Notes: generated by a model from the sequence alone, not told the origin. A stretch of 7,655 nt of DNA from Clostridia bacterium (GCA_017503885.1 JAFVSF010000258.1:1-7655), one strand, 5' to 3'. Positions 1 through 7,400 are shown, counted from the stretch's first letter. Numbers and translations are program-made.

Positions 1-301
1 CCATTGCGACGTACATAAGTAGCACGACGAGTGGCAGGGAAATTATAAGTCTCTTTTTTAAAAACTCTTCTCTTTTTGAGCGTTTTCTCCTCTCGACACC
101 CTCTTTAATTCCGTAGCCTTCTCTTTGAACGGACTCTAGAATTTTTTGAGTAACGTCTTGATTTGTTTCAACCTTTAAAACGCCTGATATTAAATTGACC
201 GAGCAAGACAATACTCCCTCTATTTTAGATACGGCTTTTTCTACCCTTGCAGAACAAGCCGAACAGGTCATACCACTTACCGTAAACTGTTTCTTTTCCA
301 T
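1..301 (-). CDS. copA: Heavy-metal (copper-type) P1B ATPase, N-terminal fragment
   Basis: This is the first 100 codons of a metal-translocating P-type ATPase that continues past the left edge. Residues 1-70 form a heavy-metal-associated domain with the metal-binding motif GMTCSAC (Cys13 and Cys16), as found at the N terminus of copper exporters of the CopA family. A very basic linker follows (about residues 74-86, rich in Arg and Lys). Then a hydrophobic run begins (RLIISLPLVVLLMYVAM, about 84-100), which fits the first membrane helix. In the family this protein uses ATP to pump Cu(I) out across the cytoplasmic membrane, and the CxxC domain delivers or senses the metal. The ATG at 299-301 is chosen because the family motif starts ten residues later. 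Its ribosome binding site is weak: an AGGTG lies about 16 bases upstream, which is too far. The gene lies 30 bases after the phosphodiesterase gene and probably shares its transcript. Copper rather than another soft metal is inferred; the decisive CPC motif is outside the window. Confidence 0.88.
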   Translation of the reverse strand, partial: MEKKQFTVSGMTCSACSARVEKAVSKIEGVLSCSVNLISGVLKVETNQDVTQKILESVQREGYGIKEGVERRKRSKREEFLKKRLIISLPLVVLLMYVAM

Positions 302-331
302 AATTTAAACAAAAACGCACCTATAAGTTGA

Positions 332-1069
332 TTATTTAAGTTTTGGTACTATATTTTCAAAAACGTAACCCTCTACGAAAGGCAATGCTTTTTCTTCTTC
401 AACCTCGTTTTGAATAGTCCAACAAAGTACTCTTTTCCCCTTTTTCAATCTTCTTGGCAAAGGTAAATATTTAGCGTTGTAATTTATAAAATCGGGCTTT
501 GACATAAAATTCATAAGTCCTCTCGACAAGATAAAATGTGTAAGAGGATTTAACTTTTCGTTCTTTTCAGGCTCGATAAGTTGTCCCCTTATTACCGTTG
601 GGGCAATTTTACGGATAACCCTCATAACCCTTGGGTCAAACGACTGAATAACGTATTCCCCTTCATAATTTTTCAAAAGGTCTATTACTTTTTTTGCCAC
701 GTCCTCGTTATGAGGTGGTTGAGACTTGATTTCAATTAAAAGTGGAACTCTGCCGTCAACCAAATTCAAAAACTCTTCAAAGGTTATAATTTGCTCGTCA
801 CTATCGGCAAGCCTCAATTTTTTTACCTCTTCAAAACTAACGTCCCATATACGAGCGTCTTTACCAGTCATTCTATTTAGAGTGTCGTCGTGAAAGCAAA
901 CTGGCACGAGGTCAGAGGTTAGCTGAACGTCGGTTTCTATTGGGTAACCCAGTTCAATCGCTTTTAAAAATGCAGACTTGCTGTTTTCTGGTATTCCATT
1001 TCCATGAAAGCCTCTGTGTGCACTTGCCCTCGTTATAAGCCAATGTCCGTTAGGAATTCTATTTTTCAT
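332..1069 (-). CDS. Glycerophosphodiester phosphodiesterase (GDPD family)
   Basis: A 245-residue enzyme of the GDPD family, which hydrolyses glycerophosphodiesters (deacylated phospholipid headgroups such as glycerophosphocholine) to sn-glycerol 3-phosphate and an alcohol. The fold is a TIM barrel and catalysis needs a divalent metal. Counting from the chosen ATG, the family signatures are visible: HRG at 18-20 (catalytic His18), PEN at 27-29, the metal ligands Glu45 and Asp47 in IETD, the second catalytic His60 in HDD, and IEIK with Glu113 and Lys115. Later come VIQSFDP and a CWTIQNE strand near the C terminus. There is no signal peptide or membrane segment, so it should be cytoplasmic and UgpQ-like. 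A GTG seven codons upstream (1088-1090) would give 252 residues, but GGAGGAG at 1074-1080 is correctly spaced for the ATG at 1067-1069, so the shorter start is preferred. It is the first gene of a probable two-gene operon with the metal ATPase. Substrate specificity cannot be read from sequence. Confidence 0.92.
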   Translation of the reverse strand: MKNRIPNGHWLITRASAHRGFHGNGIPENSKSAFLKAIELGYPIETDVQLTSDLVPVCFHDDTLNRMTGKDARIWDVSFEEVKKLRLADSDEQIITFEEFLNLVDGRVPLLIEIKSQPPHNEDVAKKVIDLLKNYEGEYVIQSFDPRVMRVIRKIAPTVIRGQLIEPEKNEKLNPLTHFILSRGLMNFMSKPDFINYNAKYLPLPRRLKKGKRVLCWTIQNEVEEEKALPFVEGYVFENIVPKLK

Positions 1070-1073
1070 AAGA

Positions 1074-1080
1074 CTCCTCC
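1074..1080 (-). promoter_or_regulatory. Strong ribosome binding site deciding the phosphodiesterase start
   Basis: The minus strand reads GGAGGAG followed by TCTT and the ATG at 1069. It is a near-perfect anti-16S match. It lies downstream of the alternative GTG at 1090 and so supports the internal ATG as the real start. Confidence 0.85.
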
Positions 1081-1116
1081 AAACTCCCACTAAAACAGTA
1101 GGAATTATACGTTTAA

Positions 1117-1145
1117 ATTATAAAATCAACCCTCTTTTTTGTCAA
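1117..1145 (-). promoter_or_regulatory. Consensus SigA-type promoter for the phosphodiesterase-ATPase pair
   Basis: Read on the minus strand there is a perfect TTGACA (complement of 1140-1145), a 17-base spacer and a perfect TATAAT (complement of 1117-1122). Transcription should start near 1110, giving a leader of about 40 bases before the ATG at 1069. Both hexamers and the spacing match the consensus exactly, which predicts strong housekeeping expression unless it is repressed. Confidence 0.85.
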
Positions 1146-1146
1146 G

Positions 1147-1164
1147 TGATTTATAAATAAATCA
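1147..1164. repeat. Perfect 8+8 bp palindrome next to the -35 box, possible operator
   Basis: TGATTTAT-AA-ATAAATCA is a perfect inverted repeat with a 2-base centre, 18 bp long. It starts one base upstream of the -35 hexamer of the leftward promoter and lies about 25 bp upstream of the proposed -35 of the lepA promoter. The size and two-fold symmetry suit a dimeric DNA-binding regulator, but AT-rich sequence produces such palindromes by chance and I do not recognise it as a known copper operator (CopY or CsoR type). Confidence 0.4.
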
Positions 1165-1188
1165 TCTCAAGTTTTTACTCTAAAACAT

Positions 1189-1217
1189 TTGCTTTTATTT
1201 AGTTTTTTATTTATAAT
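1189..1217 (+). promoter_or_regulatory. Probable promoter for lepA
   Basis: TATAAT at 1212-1217 is preceded after 17 bases by TTGCTT at 1189-1194, which matches TTGACA at three positions, including all of TTG. A second overlapping TATAAT sits at 1217-1222. Transcription would begin near 1224, leaving a leader of about 65 bases before lepA. The leader contains a weak stem (TGCACG at 1233-1238 with CGTGCA at 1252-1257, 13-base loop) whose role is unknown. Confidence 0.6.
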
Positions 1218-1290
1218 ATAATAGCGTATGTATGCACGTAGACTTTTTTTGCGTGCAATTTAAAATTTCCATCCAATAGGATTTTATTTT

Positions 1291-3108
1291 ATGAGTAGAC
1301 AAAAAAAAGAAAATTTAAGAAACTTTTGCATAGTTGCACATATCGACCACGGCAAGTCTACCCTTGCCGACCGTATTATGGAATTCACTGGTCAAGTTGC
1401 AGAAAGGGATATGGAAGACCAACTTTTAGACTCTATGGATTTAGAGCGTGAAAGAGGCATCACCATAAAACTTACCCCTGTTAGAATGGCTTATACAGCA
1501 AAAGACGGAAAAGAATATATTTTTAACCTTATCGACACCCCTGGACACGTTGACTTTACGTACGAGGTTTCTCGTTCTCTCGCAGCGTGCGAAGGTGCAA
1601 TACTCATAGTAGACGCAACTCAAGGCATAGAGGCACAAACTCTTGCAAACTGCTATTTAGCACTTGACAACAACCTCGAAATAGTGCCTGTTATAAACAA
1701 AATCGACTTGCTCTCTGCTCGCCCAGACGAAACGGCTAAAGAGATTGAAGACGTAATTGGTCTCGACGGCTCGACTGCACCTAGAGTTTCTGCTAAAAAC
1801 GGCATAAATATCGACCAAGTGCTTGAAAAAATCGTTGAACTCGTTCCTCCTCCAGAGGGCGACGACGACGCACCGTTAAAAGCCCTTATTTTCGACTCTT
1901 ATTACGATAATTTTAAGGGTGTTATTTGTTTTGTAAGAATAGTAGACGGCACTATTTCTGCAGGCACAAAAATTAAGACGTTTATGGGCGAAAAGCAATT
2001 TGACGTTACCGAGGTTGGAACGTTCAACCCTGGTCTTTTACCTAAAAAATCCCTTACAGCAGGCGAAGTTGGTTATATTGCAGCAAGCATTAAGAGCATT
2101 GAAGATATCGCCGTAGGCGATACGATTACAACCTCTTTAAACCCTGCCCCTCAGCCACTCCCTGGCTATAAAAAAGTTCAACCAGTAGTTTTCTCTGGTA
2201 TTTACCCACTTGACGGCTCTAAATTCAACGACTTAAAAGAGGCTCTTTTAAAACTTAAATTAAACGATGCGTCTCTCACGTTTGAACCAGACAACTCCGC
2301 CGCCTTTGGCTTTGGCTTTAGATGTGGATTTTTAGGTCTACTTCATATGGAGATTATTCAAGAGAGAATAGAAAGGGAATTTGATATTGACATTATAACT
2401 ACTGCTCCGTCAGTTTCTTATCACATTTATAAAACCGACGGGGAAATGCTCGTTGTTGATAACCCAAGCAGATTTCCAGACGTTTCGTATATAGATTACG
2501 CCGAAGAGCCCGTTATAACGGCAAATATATTCACTCCACCAGATTACGTAGGAGCGATTATGGAACTTTGTCAAGAAAAGCGTGGTGTTTTTACCGATAT
2601 GACATATCTTGACTCTAACCGTGTAAGGCTTAATTATAAATTGCCTTTAAACGAAATTATCTTCGATTTCTTTGACGGACTTAAAAGCAGAACTAGGGGT
2701 TACGCATCATTTGACTACGAACTTGCAGGTTACGAAAAAAGCCACCTCGTTAAACTCGATATGCTTTTAAACGGCGAAATTTGCGACGCACTTTCTTTAA
2801 TCGTTCATAAAGACAAGGCTTACCCAAGAGGAAGAGCCCTTGCTGAAAGGCTTAAAAACGTTATTCCTCGCCAACTTTTTGAAATTCCTATTCAAGCTGC
2901 TGTAGGTGGTAAAATTATTGCAAGAGAAACTGTAAAAGCAATGAGAAAAGACGTTTTAGCAAAATGTTACGGTGGCGACATCACGAGAAAACGTAAACTT
3001 TTGGAAAAACAAAAAGAAGGTAAGAAAAAGATGCGTCAGTTAGGCTCTGTTGAAGTACCTAGCGAAGCGTTTATGTCAATTCTTAAAATCGATAGCGACA
3101 GCAATTAA
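1291..3108 (+). CDS. lepA: Elongation factor 4 (back-translocating ribosomal GTPase LepA)
   Basis: A complete 605-residue LepA/EF4, the usual length for the family. It is a ribosome-binding translational GTPase, structurally like EF-G. It acts on stalled or mistranslocated ribosomes and has been linked to 30S assembly. All G motifs are present: AHIDHGKST (16-24), RGITIK with Thr58, DTPGH (82-86), NKID (136-139) and SAKNG (167-171). The rest shows the EF-G-like domains II, III and V, then the EF4-specific C-terminal domain, ending in a highly basic conserved stretch, GGDITRKRKLLEKQKEGKKK (561-580), followed by a KMRQLGSVEVP-type segment. That tail is diagnostic of LepA over EF-G or TypA. The ATG has an AGGA at 1278-1281, nine bases upstream, and starts in the family's usual place just before the first G motif. 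It is the first gene of the rightward block, with its own likely promoter at 1189-1217. I see nothing broken or missing. Confidence 0.98.
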   Translation: MSRQKKENLRNFCIVAHIDHGKSTLADRIMEFTGQVAERDMEDQLLDSMDLERERGITIKLTPVRMAYTAKDGKEYIFNLIDTPGHVDFTYEVSRSLAACEGAILIVDATQGIEAQTLANCYLALDNNLEIVPVINKIDLLSARPDETAKEIEDVIGLDGSTAPRVSAKNGINIDQVLEKIVELVPPPEGDDDAPLKALIFDSYYDNFKGVICFVRIVDGTISAGTKIKTFMGEKQFDVTEVGTFNPGLLPKKSLTAGEVGYIAASIKSIEDIAVGDTITTSLNPAPQPLPGYKKVQPVVFSGIYPLDGSKFNDLKEALLKLKLNDASLTFEPDNSAAFGFGFRCGFLGLLHMEIIQERIEREFDIDIITTAPSVSYHIYKTDGEMLVVDNPSRFPDVSYIDYAEEPVITANIFTPPDYVGAIMELCQEKRGVFTDMTYLDSNRVRLNYKLPLNEIIFDFFDGLKSRTRGYASFDYELAGYEKSHLVKLDMLLNGEICDALSLIVHKDKAYPRGRALAERLKNVIPRQLFEIPIQAAVGGKIIARETVKAMRKDVLAKCYGGDITRKRKLLEKQKEGKKKMRQLGSVEVPSEAFMSILKIDSDSN

Positions 3109-3265
3109 TATAAACTATAGGAAGTTAAATCTTTTGCTGTTTGCAAAATCTTTGCAAAACTCTCGTTTTGCTGTAAAAACTGCTGTTTTTACACTTCAAG
3201 TTTGAAACACGGCGAAGTTTCAAACCCTTGCAAGCAAGTTTTCAACTTCTTGTATTATAAACTAT
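3109..3265. repeat. Hairpin-array element in the lepA-hemW spacer, flanked by direct repeats
   Basis: The spacer is dominated by inverted repeats. In order: TTTTGC/GCAAAA (3132-3137 with 3143-3148, 5-base loop); GCAAAAC/GTTTTGC (3154-3160 with 3165-3171, loop TCTC); TGTAAAAAC/GTTTTTACA (3172-3180 with 3185-3193, loop TGCT); GTTTGAAAC/GTTTCAAAC (3200-3208 with 3217-3225, 8-base loop). The last can be extended by CTTCAA (3194-3199) pairing imperfectly with CTTGCAAG (3227-3234). The last three hairpins abut with no free bases. An outer stem, GAAGTT (3121-3126) with AACTTC (3244-3249), could enclose them all in a cloverleaf-like fold. The 10-mer TATAAACTAT occurs on both sides (3109-3118 and 3256-3265). 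This resembles a miniature inverted-repeat element with a target duplication, but a structured leader RNA is also possible. There is no GC-rich stem with a U-tract, so it is not a classical terminator. Confidence 0.6.
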
Positions 3266-3281
3266 GCAATCTCCGATTGCA
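3265..3281 (+). promoter_or_regulatory. Stem-loop abutting the hemW ribosome binding site
   Basis: TGCAATC (3265-3271), loop TCC, GATTGCA (3275-3281) is a perfect 7-bp stem whose last base is the first base of the hemW Shine-Dalgarno sequence AAAGGA (3281-3286). In mRNA it could influence ribosome access or RNA stability. It may also be an outlying member of the hairpin array just upstream. A regulatory role is an inference. Confidence 0.45.
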
Positions 3282-3286
3282 AAGGA
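3281..3286 (+). promoter_or_regulatory. Ribosome binding site deciding the hemW start
   Basis: AAAGGA lies seven bases before the ATG at 3294. The in-frame ATG at 3264 has no purine-rich site upstream, and its extra ten codons would be made largely of the stem-loop. The later ATG is therefore preferred. Confidence 0.8.
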
Positions 3287-3293
3287 ATATACT

Positions 3294-4403
3294 ATGAGTG
3301 GAATTTACGTTCATATACCCTTTTGTAAGAGCAAATGTACATACTGCGACTTTGCATCTTACCCAAGAGAAATTTCAAAAGCAGATATATATTTCGCTTG
3401 CCTTTATAAAGAGATAAAAGCAAGGGCTGAAAGTCTCAAAGACTACGTTTTCGACACAATTTATCTAGGTGGCGGAACTCCGTCTTTCGTAGATGAAAAA
3501 TATATCGTAGGCATTTTAAGACAAATTAAAAACTTTTATACTCTCTCTAAAGATTGCGAAATAACTATAGAAATTAACCCAGGTACGCTTTCTGAAGAAA
3601 AGGTAAAGGCTTATAAAAAAGTCGGTATAAACCGTTTTAGCGTTGGTCTTCAGTCTGCCGATGACAAAATGCTTGCAAAACTTAATAGAATTCATAACCG
3701 TGAAGATTTTTTACTTGCAACCAAACTTTTAAAAGGCGAAAATTTAAGCGTTGACGTTATGATAGGTCTTGAAAATCAAACTGAAAGTGACGTTAAAGAT
3801 ACTATAGACCTTGCTGTGCAAGGTGGAGCAAGTCATATTTCGGCATACGCTTTAAAACCCGAAGAGGGAACGCCTATGTTTGGCAAATATTTAAACGGCG
3901 ACCTCCCCTCTGAAGATGAAACTGCCGAACTTTACGACTTTGCAAGAAAATATTTAGAAGAAAACGGCTTTAAAAGATACGAAGTTTCCAACTTTGCAAA
4001 GGACGGATTTAAGTCTAGACACAACTTAAACTATTGGCAAAGAGGAGAATATATAGGTTTTGGCGTTTCTGCATCTTCGTTCATAAAAGAGAGGCGTTTT
4101 ACAAACACCGAAAAAATTGATGAATACACTGCTTGCATTTTAAGAGGCAGAGTTGCCGAAATTTTTAGCGAGGAAATAGAGGGCGACGAGAGAGAGTTTG
4201 AGTATATTATGCTCAACCTTAGAAAAGACGACGGCTTTTTACTTGCTGATTTTAAAAACAAATTTAACGAAGACTTTACGCAAAAATATGCAGATAGAAT
4301 AAAATTCGTTAGAAAGTATTTGGATTTAACGGAAGATTACGTGCGTATTAAACCCGAATACATATACGTTCAAAATACGATTATAATATATTTTATGGAC
4401 TAG
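3294..4403 (+). CDS. hemW: Radical SAM heme chaperone HemW
   Basis: A 369-residue radical-SAM protein of the HemN/HemW group. HemW binds heme and is thought to insert it into respiratory proteins; such proteins were often misannotated as oxygen-independent coproporphyrinogen III oxidase (HemN). The N terminus carries HIPFCKSKCTYCDF, with the [4Fe-4S] cysteines Cys11, Cys15 and Cys18. The residue two after the last cysteine is Phe20, not the extra cysteine of true HemN (CxxxCxxCxC), so HemW is the better name. Next come the SAM-binding GGGTPS (59-64), EINPGT (93-98) and GINRFSVGLQS (111-121). HNLNYW (243-248) is the HNxxYW motif typical of HemW. The segment after it reads YIGFGVSASSF (253-263), where many homologues have a GAHG or GAHS. 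The length is near the family's 370-380. The start at 3294 is set by AAAGGA at 3281-3286. It follows lepA, its common Firmicutes neighbour, across a structured spacer, and lies 19 bases before dnaE. Confidence 0.95.
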   Translation: MSGIYVHIPFCKSKCTYCDFASYPREISKADIYFACLYKEIKARAESLKDYVFDTIYLGGGTPSFVDEKYIVGILRQIKNFYTLSKDCEITIEINPGTLSEEKVKAYKKVGINRFSVGLQSADDKMLAKLNRIHNREDFLLATKLLKGENLSVDVMIGLENQTESDVKDTIDLAVQGGASHISAYALKPEEGTPMFGKYLNGDLPSEDETAELYDFARKYLEENGFKRYEVSNFAKDGFKSRHNLNYWQRGEYIGFGVSASSFIKERRFTNTEKIDEYTACILRGRVAEIFSEEIEGDEREFEYIMLNLRKDDGFLLADFKNKFNEDFTQKYADRIKFVRKYLDLTEDYVRIKPEYIYVQNTIIIYFMD

Positions 4404-4411
4404 TCCATAAA
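4392..4411. repeat. Perfect 20-bp palindrome across the hemW stop codon
   Basis: TTTATGGACTAGTCCATAAA is identical to its own reverse complement and includes the last hemW codons, the TAG stop (4401-4403) and most of the short hemW-dnaE gap. As RNA it can form an 8-bp stem with a CTAG loop immediately before the dnaE ribosome binding site (AAAGGAAG, 4413-4420). As DNA it could be an operator. A TATAAT-like box at 4382-4387 lies just upstream, but with only a poor -35 (TACATA at 4359-4364). Confidence 0.5.
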
Positions 4412-4412
4412 T

Positions 4413-4420
4413 AAAGGAAG
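4413..4420 (+). promoter_or_regulatory. Ribosome binding site of dnaE
   Basis: AAAGGAAG sits just before the ATG at 4423, with four bases between GGA and the start codon. It fixes the dnaE start in front of the conserved HLHVHTEYS segment. Confidence 0.75.
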
Positions 4421-4422
4421 AT

Positions 4423-7400
4423 ATGTCAAATTTCGTTCATTTACACGTACATACCGAATATAGCATTTTAGACGGTGCTGCAAGAATTGCAGTAATAACT
4501 AAAAGAGCAAAAGAATTAGGTATGCCAGCATTAGCAATAACCGACCACGGCAATATGTACGGTGCAGTTGCATTTTTTGATGCGTGCGAAAAAAACGATA
4601 TAAAAGCGATTATCGGCACAGAATTTTACGTGTGCGATGATTTGAATGTAAAAAGTGGCAAGACAAAACTTAACCACTTAGTTTTACTATGCAAAGATGA
4701 AACAGGTTATAAAAATATAGCAAGATTAAACGCTATAGCGTTTAGAGACGGTTATTATTATAAGCCTAGAATAGACCTTAAAACTTTAGAAGAACATCAC
4801 GAGGGCTTGGTTTGCCTTTCAGCGTGCCTTGCAGGAGATATTCCTCAAGCCATTTTAAACAGAGATTTTGAAGAGGCAGAAAGGCTCGTTCAGTGGTTTA
4901 AGAGGGTATTTGGAGAAGATTTCTATCTTGAACTTCAAAACCACAACCTTCCAGAGCAAATAGAGGTCAATAGATATTTAAGACTTTATTCTAAAAAGTA
5001 CGATATAAAACTCGTTGCAACAAACGACGTGCATTACGTTGAAAAATCCGACGCAATGAGCCAAGACGTTTTAATGTGCGTTCAAATGGGTGCAGATTAC
5101 GACGATCCAAAAAGACTAAGATTTTCTAACGATGAGTTTTACCTAAAAACAGAAGAAGAAATGCGTGCCCTCTTCCCAGAAGACCAAGAGGCGATTGACA
5201 ACACTATGGAAGTAGTGGGAAAATGCAACTTCTCTTTTGTTTACGGTAATTATATGTTCCCTCACTACTACCCTGAAACTGGCGAAGAGCCTATCGTTTA
5301 TTTGAGGGGGCTTATCGATAAAGGAATAGCCAAAAAATACGGACAAGAAACTAAAGAAATTCGAGATAGAGTTGAAAGTGAACTTGCAGTTATCGAAAAG
5401 CAAGGTTTCGTAGAATACTTCCTTATCGTTTGGGACTATATTAACGCTGCTAGAAATATGGGTATTTCCGTAGGGCCTGGAAGAGGCTCGGGTGCAGGTT
5501 CTATCGTTGCTTACCTCATAGGCATTACCAACATAGACCCTCTTAAATACGACCTTTACTTCGAGCGTTTCTTAAACCCTGAAAGAGTTTCTGCCCCCGA
5601 CTTTGACGTAGACTTTGAAGATAGTAGGCGTCAAGAGGTTATCGAGTACGTAAAACGCAAATACGGCGAAAACCGTGTGTGTAAAATAGTTACTTTTGGA
5701 ACTATGGCTGCAAAAAACGCAGTAAAAGACGTAGCTAGAGTTCTAAAACTTCCCTACGCTGAAGCAGATAGGGTTTCTAAAACTATTCCTAACAAACTCG
5801 TTAGAAAAAATGCAAAAGGTGATGAGTTCGACCTTAAAAGACCAAATATTTTAATGAAGGTGTTCGGTCAATATCATCCAAAAGAGGGTGCAAAAGACTA
5901 CGGCGTAGACTTCTCCGTGCCTGAACTTATGCAAATGTATAACGAAGAGAGCGAAATTAAAAGAGTTGCAGATATTGCAATGAAACTTGAGGACTCCCCT
6001 CGCCAAGCAAGTACACACGCTTGTGGTGTTATAATTGGCGCTGACATATTAGATAGACATATGCCACTTGGCAGAAACGGCGACGATATAACTAGCCAAT
6101 ATACTGGCGTTGAACTTGAACATCTCGGATTTTTAAAAATGGACTTTTTAGGTCTTCGAAACTTATCCGATATCAAGATGGCTATAGATTACGTAAAGGA
6201 AAATCACGGCGTAGAAATAGATTTTGACAAATCTAACTACGACGACCCTAAGGTTTTTGAACTTATATCAACTGGTAACACAAAGGCTATATTCCAAATA
6301 GAATCTGCCGGTTTCCAAAAGTTCTTGAGAGAATTAAAACCAACGTGTTTAGAAGATATAGTTGCAGCCGTGTCGCTTTATCGACCAGGACCTATGGACT
6401 CAATTCCTAAGTTCGTAAAATACAAGCATAACCCTCATTTAATTAAATACGACCACCCACTACTTGAACCAATTTTAAAACAAACATACGGATGTATCGT
6501 TTACCAAGAGCAAGTTATGAAAATCGTTCAATCTCTTGCAGGCTACACCTTAGGTCAAGCCGACAACGTACGACGTATGATGGGTAAAAAACAAGTAGAG
6601 GCAATGGTAAAAGAAGAGGTCGTATTTATACACGGCAGAGAGGAGCAAGTCGATAAACACGGCAAGGTTTCTAAAGCCATTGACGGTTGTTTAAAACGTG
6701 GCGTTCCTGAAGACGTTGCTAAAAAAGTCTGGGGCGAAATGAAAGATTTTGCTAAATATGCGTTCAACAAGTCCCACGCAGCGGCATACTCTTTGGTAAC
6801 GTACCAAACTGCCTACCTTAAAACCTACTACGAACCTGAATTTTTAACGTCTGTTTTAAATAACAGAATAGATAAAATTGATGAAATACAAAACTATCTT
6901 TCTTACGCAAAAGAAGAGGGAATTGAGGTTTTACCACCAGATATCAATCAAAGCGTTGGATATTTCAGCGTTAAGAACAATAAAATACGTTATGGTTTGG
7001 CAGCGATAAAAGGTATTGGTCTTACTGCAATCGATTCAATAGTCGCAGAGAGAAAGGCTCACGGAGATTACACCTCGTTTGAAAATTTTATCTCTCGTTG
7101 CGAAAGCAAGGTTTTAAACAAGCGATTAGTTGAAAACTTAATTTATGCAGGAGCATTCGACCAATTCGGCAAAACGAGAACTCAACTCATAGGTATCTCA
7201 AGCGACCTAATCGATAGAGTTTCAATCATTGCAAAGCAAAGAGAAAGCAACCAAATGAGCTTGTTTGGAGATATTCTTGAAGAAGATACGACTTTTACTG
7301 TAAACTACCCTAACCTTAAAGAATACGATAGCAAAACCAAACTTTCGCTTGAAAAGAGCGTTACGGGCGTATATCTTTCTGGGCATCCTTTAGATGGTTT

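Noticed and set aside
1070..1090. GTG start at 1090 for the phosphodiesterase
   Set aside because: It would place the strong GGAGGAG ribosome binding site inside the coding sequence, while the ATG at 1069 is correctly spaced from that site.
1441..1638. 65-codon open frame on the minus strand inside lepA
   Set aside because: It lies entirely within the highly conserved GTPase domain of lepA in antisense, has no recognisable motif and is explained as a shadow of codon usage.
3172..3193. Rho-independent terminator after lepA
   Set aside because: The hairpin stem is almost all A-T and is followed by ACTTCAAG, not a run of U, so it lacks the features of an intrinsic terminator.
3121..3249. tRNA or CRISPR-like array in the lepA-hemW spacer
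   Set aside because: The outer stem and internal hairpins give a cloverleaf-like outline, but there is no TTCGA-type T loop or tRNA arm geometry, and the inverted repeats differ from one another and are not separated by unique spacers.
3264..3293. ATG start at 3264 for hemW
   Set aside because: There is no ribosome binding site before it, the added ten residues are encoded by a stem-loop, and AAAGGA at 3281-3286 points to the ATG at 3294.
4031..4261. 76-codon minus-strand frame inside hemW
   Set aside because: It is antisense to the conserved HemW C-terminal region, with low-complexity Ser/Leu-rich translation typical of shadow frames.
4437..4619. 60-codon minus-strand frame inside dnaE
   Set aside because: It is antisense to the conserved PHP domain and has no credible protein features.
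5143..6770. Three minus-strand frames (5143-5403, 5898-6176, 6555-6770) inside dnaE
   Set aside because: All are antisense to the continuous, conserved dnaE polymerase frame and their translations carry no family motif.
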